Positions 62,102 through 64,000 of a stretch of 64,000 nucleotides of DNA are shown piece by piece. Position numbers and translations under genes: made by a program. The notes under the pieces were generated by a model. It was not told the DNA's origin. It did no database searches and saw only the letters and a program-made list of their open reading frames with translations. Each line of letters opens with the position of its first letter. Position 1 is the stretch's first letter. Origin of the DNA: Blastococcus tunisiensis (GTDB taxonomy: Bacteria > Actinomycetota > Actinomycetes > Mycobacteriales > Geodermatophilaceae); contig NZ_FOND01000016.1 of assembly GCF_900112815.1 (NCBI RefSeq), positions 40,314 to 104,313 on the forward strand. Direction: 5' to 3'.

Positions 62102-63342
62102 GCCACGCCACCCTCGGTGATGCCGAATGCCGCGTCGTAGGTGCTCAGCGTCCGGATCTCCACCTCACCGGCGGGTGTGGCGGCGGGGCGCAGCATGCCG
62201 ATCCGCTGGGCGCGCAGCGCCCGGGCGGCGGCGACGTGCTCGTCGGCGGAGATGGTCTGGTGGCGGGCCCAGACCCGCTGATGGTCGGCGACCGTCTGCC
62301 CGTCGCAGAGCACCCGCACCCGCTCGAGATCGGCGATGACCTTGATGCGGCGGCCGATCACCGCCGGGTGCACGGAGTAGTCATTGCCATCCAGCCGCAC
62401 GTAGTGGTCGCGGGCCAGCCGGGCCGAGGCCCGCCAGCCGGGGGCCGGAGCGACCGGTGGCAGCGGCAGCATCGCGGCCGTATCGGCGCCGATCCGGTCG
62501 GTGGGTGCGCAGCCGAGCGCGCGGCGGGTGCGGGTGTTGGCCAGCTGCAGCCACGCGGTCAGCTGGGCGTTGAAGTCCTCCGGCCCGGTGAAGCTGCGGC
62601 CGGGCAGGAACGACCGCTCCAGATAGTCGTGGAGCCGCTCGACCAGGCCCTTGGCCTCCGGATCGGCCGGCCGGCAGATCAACACCTTCGTGGCCAGGGT
62701 GCCGCGGAAGGCCTGACACTCGGCGGAGAGCTCGCTGCGGCCGCCGCGCCAGCGGCCGACCGCGCCCTCGCCGTCCCAGACCAGCACCCGCGGCACCGCC
62801 CCGAGCGAGGTGATCAGCTGCCACCAGCCGGCCATCAGGTCCTCCGCGGTCCGGGAGGGAACCAGGACGGCGGCGGCCCAGCGGGAGTAGCCGCAGACCA
62901 TGGTCAACACCGGCAGCTGCTTGGCGGTGCGGGTCTGGCCGTGGCCGACCGGCAGCTCGATCGGCGGAAACCAGAAGTCGAACTGAGCGATCTCCCCGGC
63001 CACGTACTGCGTTCGGGAAGCTGGATCCGGCGGCAAATACACCGGCCGCAGCTCGGCGACCCGATCGCGCAGCACCGTGATCGAACGGGACCAGCCGATC
63101 CGCTCGGCGATCACCGTCGCCGGCATCATCGGGAACGCCGCGAGCAGCTCGCGAACCCTCGGCTCGACATCGTCCACGATCGACCCACGAAGGGTGCGCG
63201 CGTACTTCGGTGGCCCATCGGCCCGCAGCGCGGCCCGCACCGTGTTCCGCGAGACGCCCAGCACCCGCGCGATCTGCTTGATCGGGATCCCCTCGGCCCG
63301 ATGCAGCCGGCGGATCTCCGCCCAGTCCTCCACGGACAACAC
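62098..63342 (-). CDS. istA: IS21 transposase IstA (DDE)
   Basis: The protein (414 aa) has an N-terminal HTH (IRRLHRAEGIPIKQIARVLGVSRNTVRAALR) and an rve-type DDE core. The first Asp is in AQFDFWFPPI near 135, the second in VLVWDGEGAVG near 205, and Glu in PEAKGLVERLHDYLERSF near 250. The C-terminal Mu-like barrel includes YVRLDGNDYSVHPAVIGRRI. GTG 63342 is taken as the start, with GATGAGG before it. It is intact. Confidence 0.95.
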   Translation of the reverse strand: MLSVEDWAEIRRLHRAEGIPIKQIARVLGVSRNTVRAALRADGPPKYARTLRGSIVDDVEPRVRELLAAFPMMPATVIAERIGWSRSITVLRDRVAELRPVYLPPDPASRTQYVAGEIAQFDFWFPPIELPVGHGQTRTAKQLPVLTMVCGYSRWAAAVLVPSRTAEDLMAGWWQLITSLGAVPRVLVWDGEGAVGRWRGGRSELSAECQAFRGTLATKVLICRPADPEAKGLVERLHDYLERSFLPGRSFTGPEDFNAQLTAWLQLANTRTRRALGCAPTDRIGADTAAMLPLPPVAPAPGWRASARLARDHYVRLDGNDYSVHPAVIGRRIKVIADLERVRVLCDGQTVADHQRVWARHQTISADEHVAAARALRAQRIGMLRPAATPAGEVEIRTLSTYDAAFGITEGGVA

Positions 63343-63704
63343 CTCATCCCTCCCCGGCTCGACTGGAGCCAGGGTCTCGGGAGGGGGTCAGTTTTCGACC
63401 GTTGTCAGGGGGTCAGTTTTCAGGCGTTGCCGACAGGGAGTTCCTTCCTGAGCAGTCCGTCCCCACGCCCAGGCCGTCTGACCGTGCGTCAATGATTTCG
63501 CGCTCCAGGTTAGAGGGCTGCCCCTACTGCGGTTGACTCTGACGGGACGCGTCGCTCAGTCGCCTCTTCCCCATTCAGGGCGCGCGTGTTCATGACTTTC
63601 ATCCCTGACGCCTTGGCCCAGCTCGGTCGGACCCTCCCGGGTCTGCGCGGGGTCAAGTCCGCTGGCGTGGTGTGTGACGGCTGGCGCGTGATCTTCGTGA
63701 TTCG

Positions 63705-64000
63705 TTAGGCGCTGAGCGCCGGAATAGTCACCTCCTCAGCGGTGGTGGAGTCGGTGTCGGCAACGGGTCGGATGCGGCAGCGGGCGAGGACGTCAAGGCC
63801 GAGGTAGCGGCGGCCTTCGGCCCACTCGTCGTGCTGCTCGGCCAGTACGGCGCCGACCAGGCGGATCAGGGAGTCGCGGTCGGGGAAGATGCCGACCACG
63901 TCGGTGCGCCGGCGGATCTCCCGGTTGAGCCGCTCGCTCGGATTGTTCGACCAGATCTGGCGCCAGACCTCCTTGGGGAAGGCGGTGAACGCGAGCACGT
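63705..64000 (-). CDS. IS256 family transposase, C-terminal part (runs off window)
   Basis: The reverse frame from base 64000 to the stop at 63705 encodes [72 protein letters not shown] (read in parts). This is the C-terminal signature of IS256/MutA-type transposases, with the last catalytic Glu in [15 protein letters not shown] short acidic tail follows. The rest lies beyond the window, so completeness cannot be judged. Confidence 0.9.
   Translation of the reverse strand, partial: VLAFTAFPKEVWRQIWSNNPSERLNREIRRRTDVVGIFPDRDSLIRLVGAVLAEQHDEWAEGRRYLGLDVLARCRIRPVADTDSTTAEEVTIPALSA

Larger units (their letters stand above)
61251..63435 (-). mobile_element. Complete IS21 family element with 5-bp target duplication
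   Basis: The ends are inverted: TGTCAACGACGGCCGAAAAC on the left and TGTCGGCAACGCCTGAAAAC on the right (reverse strand). Each is followed by a second internal copy of the GAAAACTGACCCCCT-type repeat. GGGAG is directly repeated outside both ends (61246-61250 and 63436-63440). istA and istB are intact and overlap by 4 bp. Confidence 0.88.
32410..64000. mobile_element. Integrative element / genomic island carrying an aromatic catabolic cluster (right end outside window)
   Basis: The boundary at the tRNA-Ala 3' end is followed by integrase, excisionase, a toxin-antitoxin pair, an IS110, an IS21, an IS256-type transposase end, pseudogenes and a catabolic cluster. Base composition looks less GC-extreme than in the left half. 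Whether the catabolic genes came with the tRNA-targeted element or with the IS elements cannot be settled. Confidence 0.5.

Noticed and set aside
32410..64000. Search for attR, a second copy of the tRNA-Ala 3' end
   Set aside because: No matching core was seen to the right. The true end probably lies outside the window or has diverged.

Overview
The window is high-GC actinobacterial chromosome. Its style (many GTG starts, 4-bp GTGA/ATGA stop-start overlaps, SigC-like ECF factor, DUF5994, cysteine leader peptide) suggests a Geodermatophilaceae-like actinomycete such as Blastococcus or Modestobacter. That placement is inferred from gene style and cannot be proven here.

Positions 1-32336 look like core chromosome. 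First come acyl-CoA and fatty-acid type genes: two AMP-dependent acyl-CoA ligases, a TetR regulator, two acyl-CoA dehydrogenases and an enoyl-CoA hydratase. They run into a three-subunit molybdenum hydroxylase of the PaoABC/YagTSR type (6859-10480). Then follow a MarR/YceI divergon, a MauE-DsbA pair, typA, several small genes, a TauE/SafE exporter preceded by a short cysteine leader peptide, and an MFS pump. A Pit phosphate transporter with its DUF47 partner comes next. A SigC-type sigma factor is divergent from an anti-sigma/copper operon (CopCD, YcnI, Sco1, 23046-27987). The block closes with a teichoic-acid-like glycosyl/glycerophosphate pair, an M23 peptidase, and an AraC-glyoxalase pair. 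Convergent or tail-to-tail gene ends in this half are closed by long near-perfect hairpins.

At 32337-32409 lies tRNA-Ala(GGC), followed at once by a tyrosine integrase and an excisionase. From there to the window end the DNA looks acquired: a DUF433/DUF5615 toxin-antitoxin pair, an IS110 element, a large aromatic meta-cleavage gene cluster, pseudogenes, an intact IS21 element with 5-bp target duplication, and the end of an IS256-type transposase. The right end of the element was not found in the window.

The catabolic cluster (37964-60030) holds one lower pathway (2-oxopent-4-enoate hydratase, acetaldehyde dehydrogenase, 4-hydroxy-2-oxovalerate aldolase). It is paired with two separate upper modules. 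Module A has an HpaB-type flavin-dependent hydroxylase, LigB-type dioxygenase, C-C hydrolase and flavin reductase (41905-46199). Module B is one long overlapping operon: MhpA-type hydroxylase, a complete Liv-type ABC importer, MhpB, MhpC and a second MhpD (49085-58368). IclR and GntR regulators and candidate operators are present. The likely job is uptake and ring opening of hydroxylated phenyl-alkanoic acids or related phenols to pyruvate, acetyl-CoA and an acid. The real substrates are not visible in the sequence.
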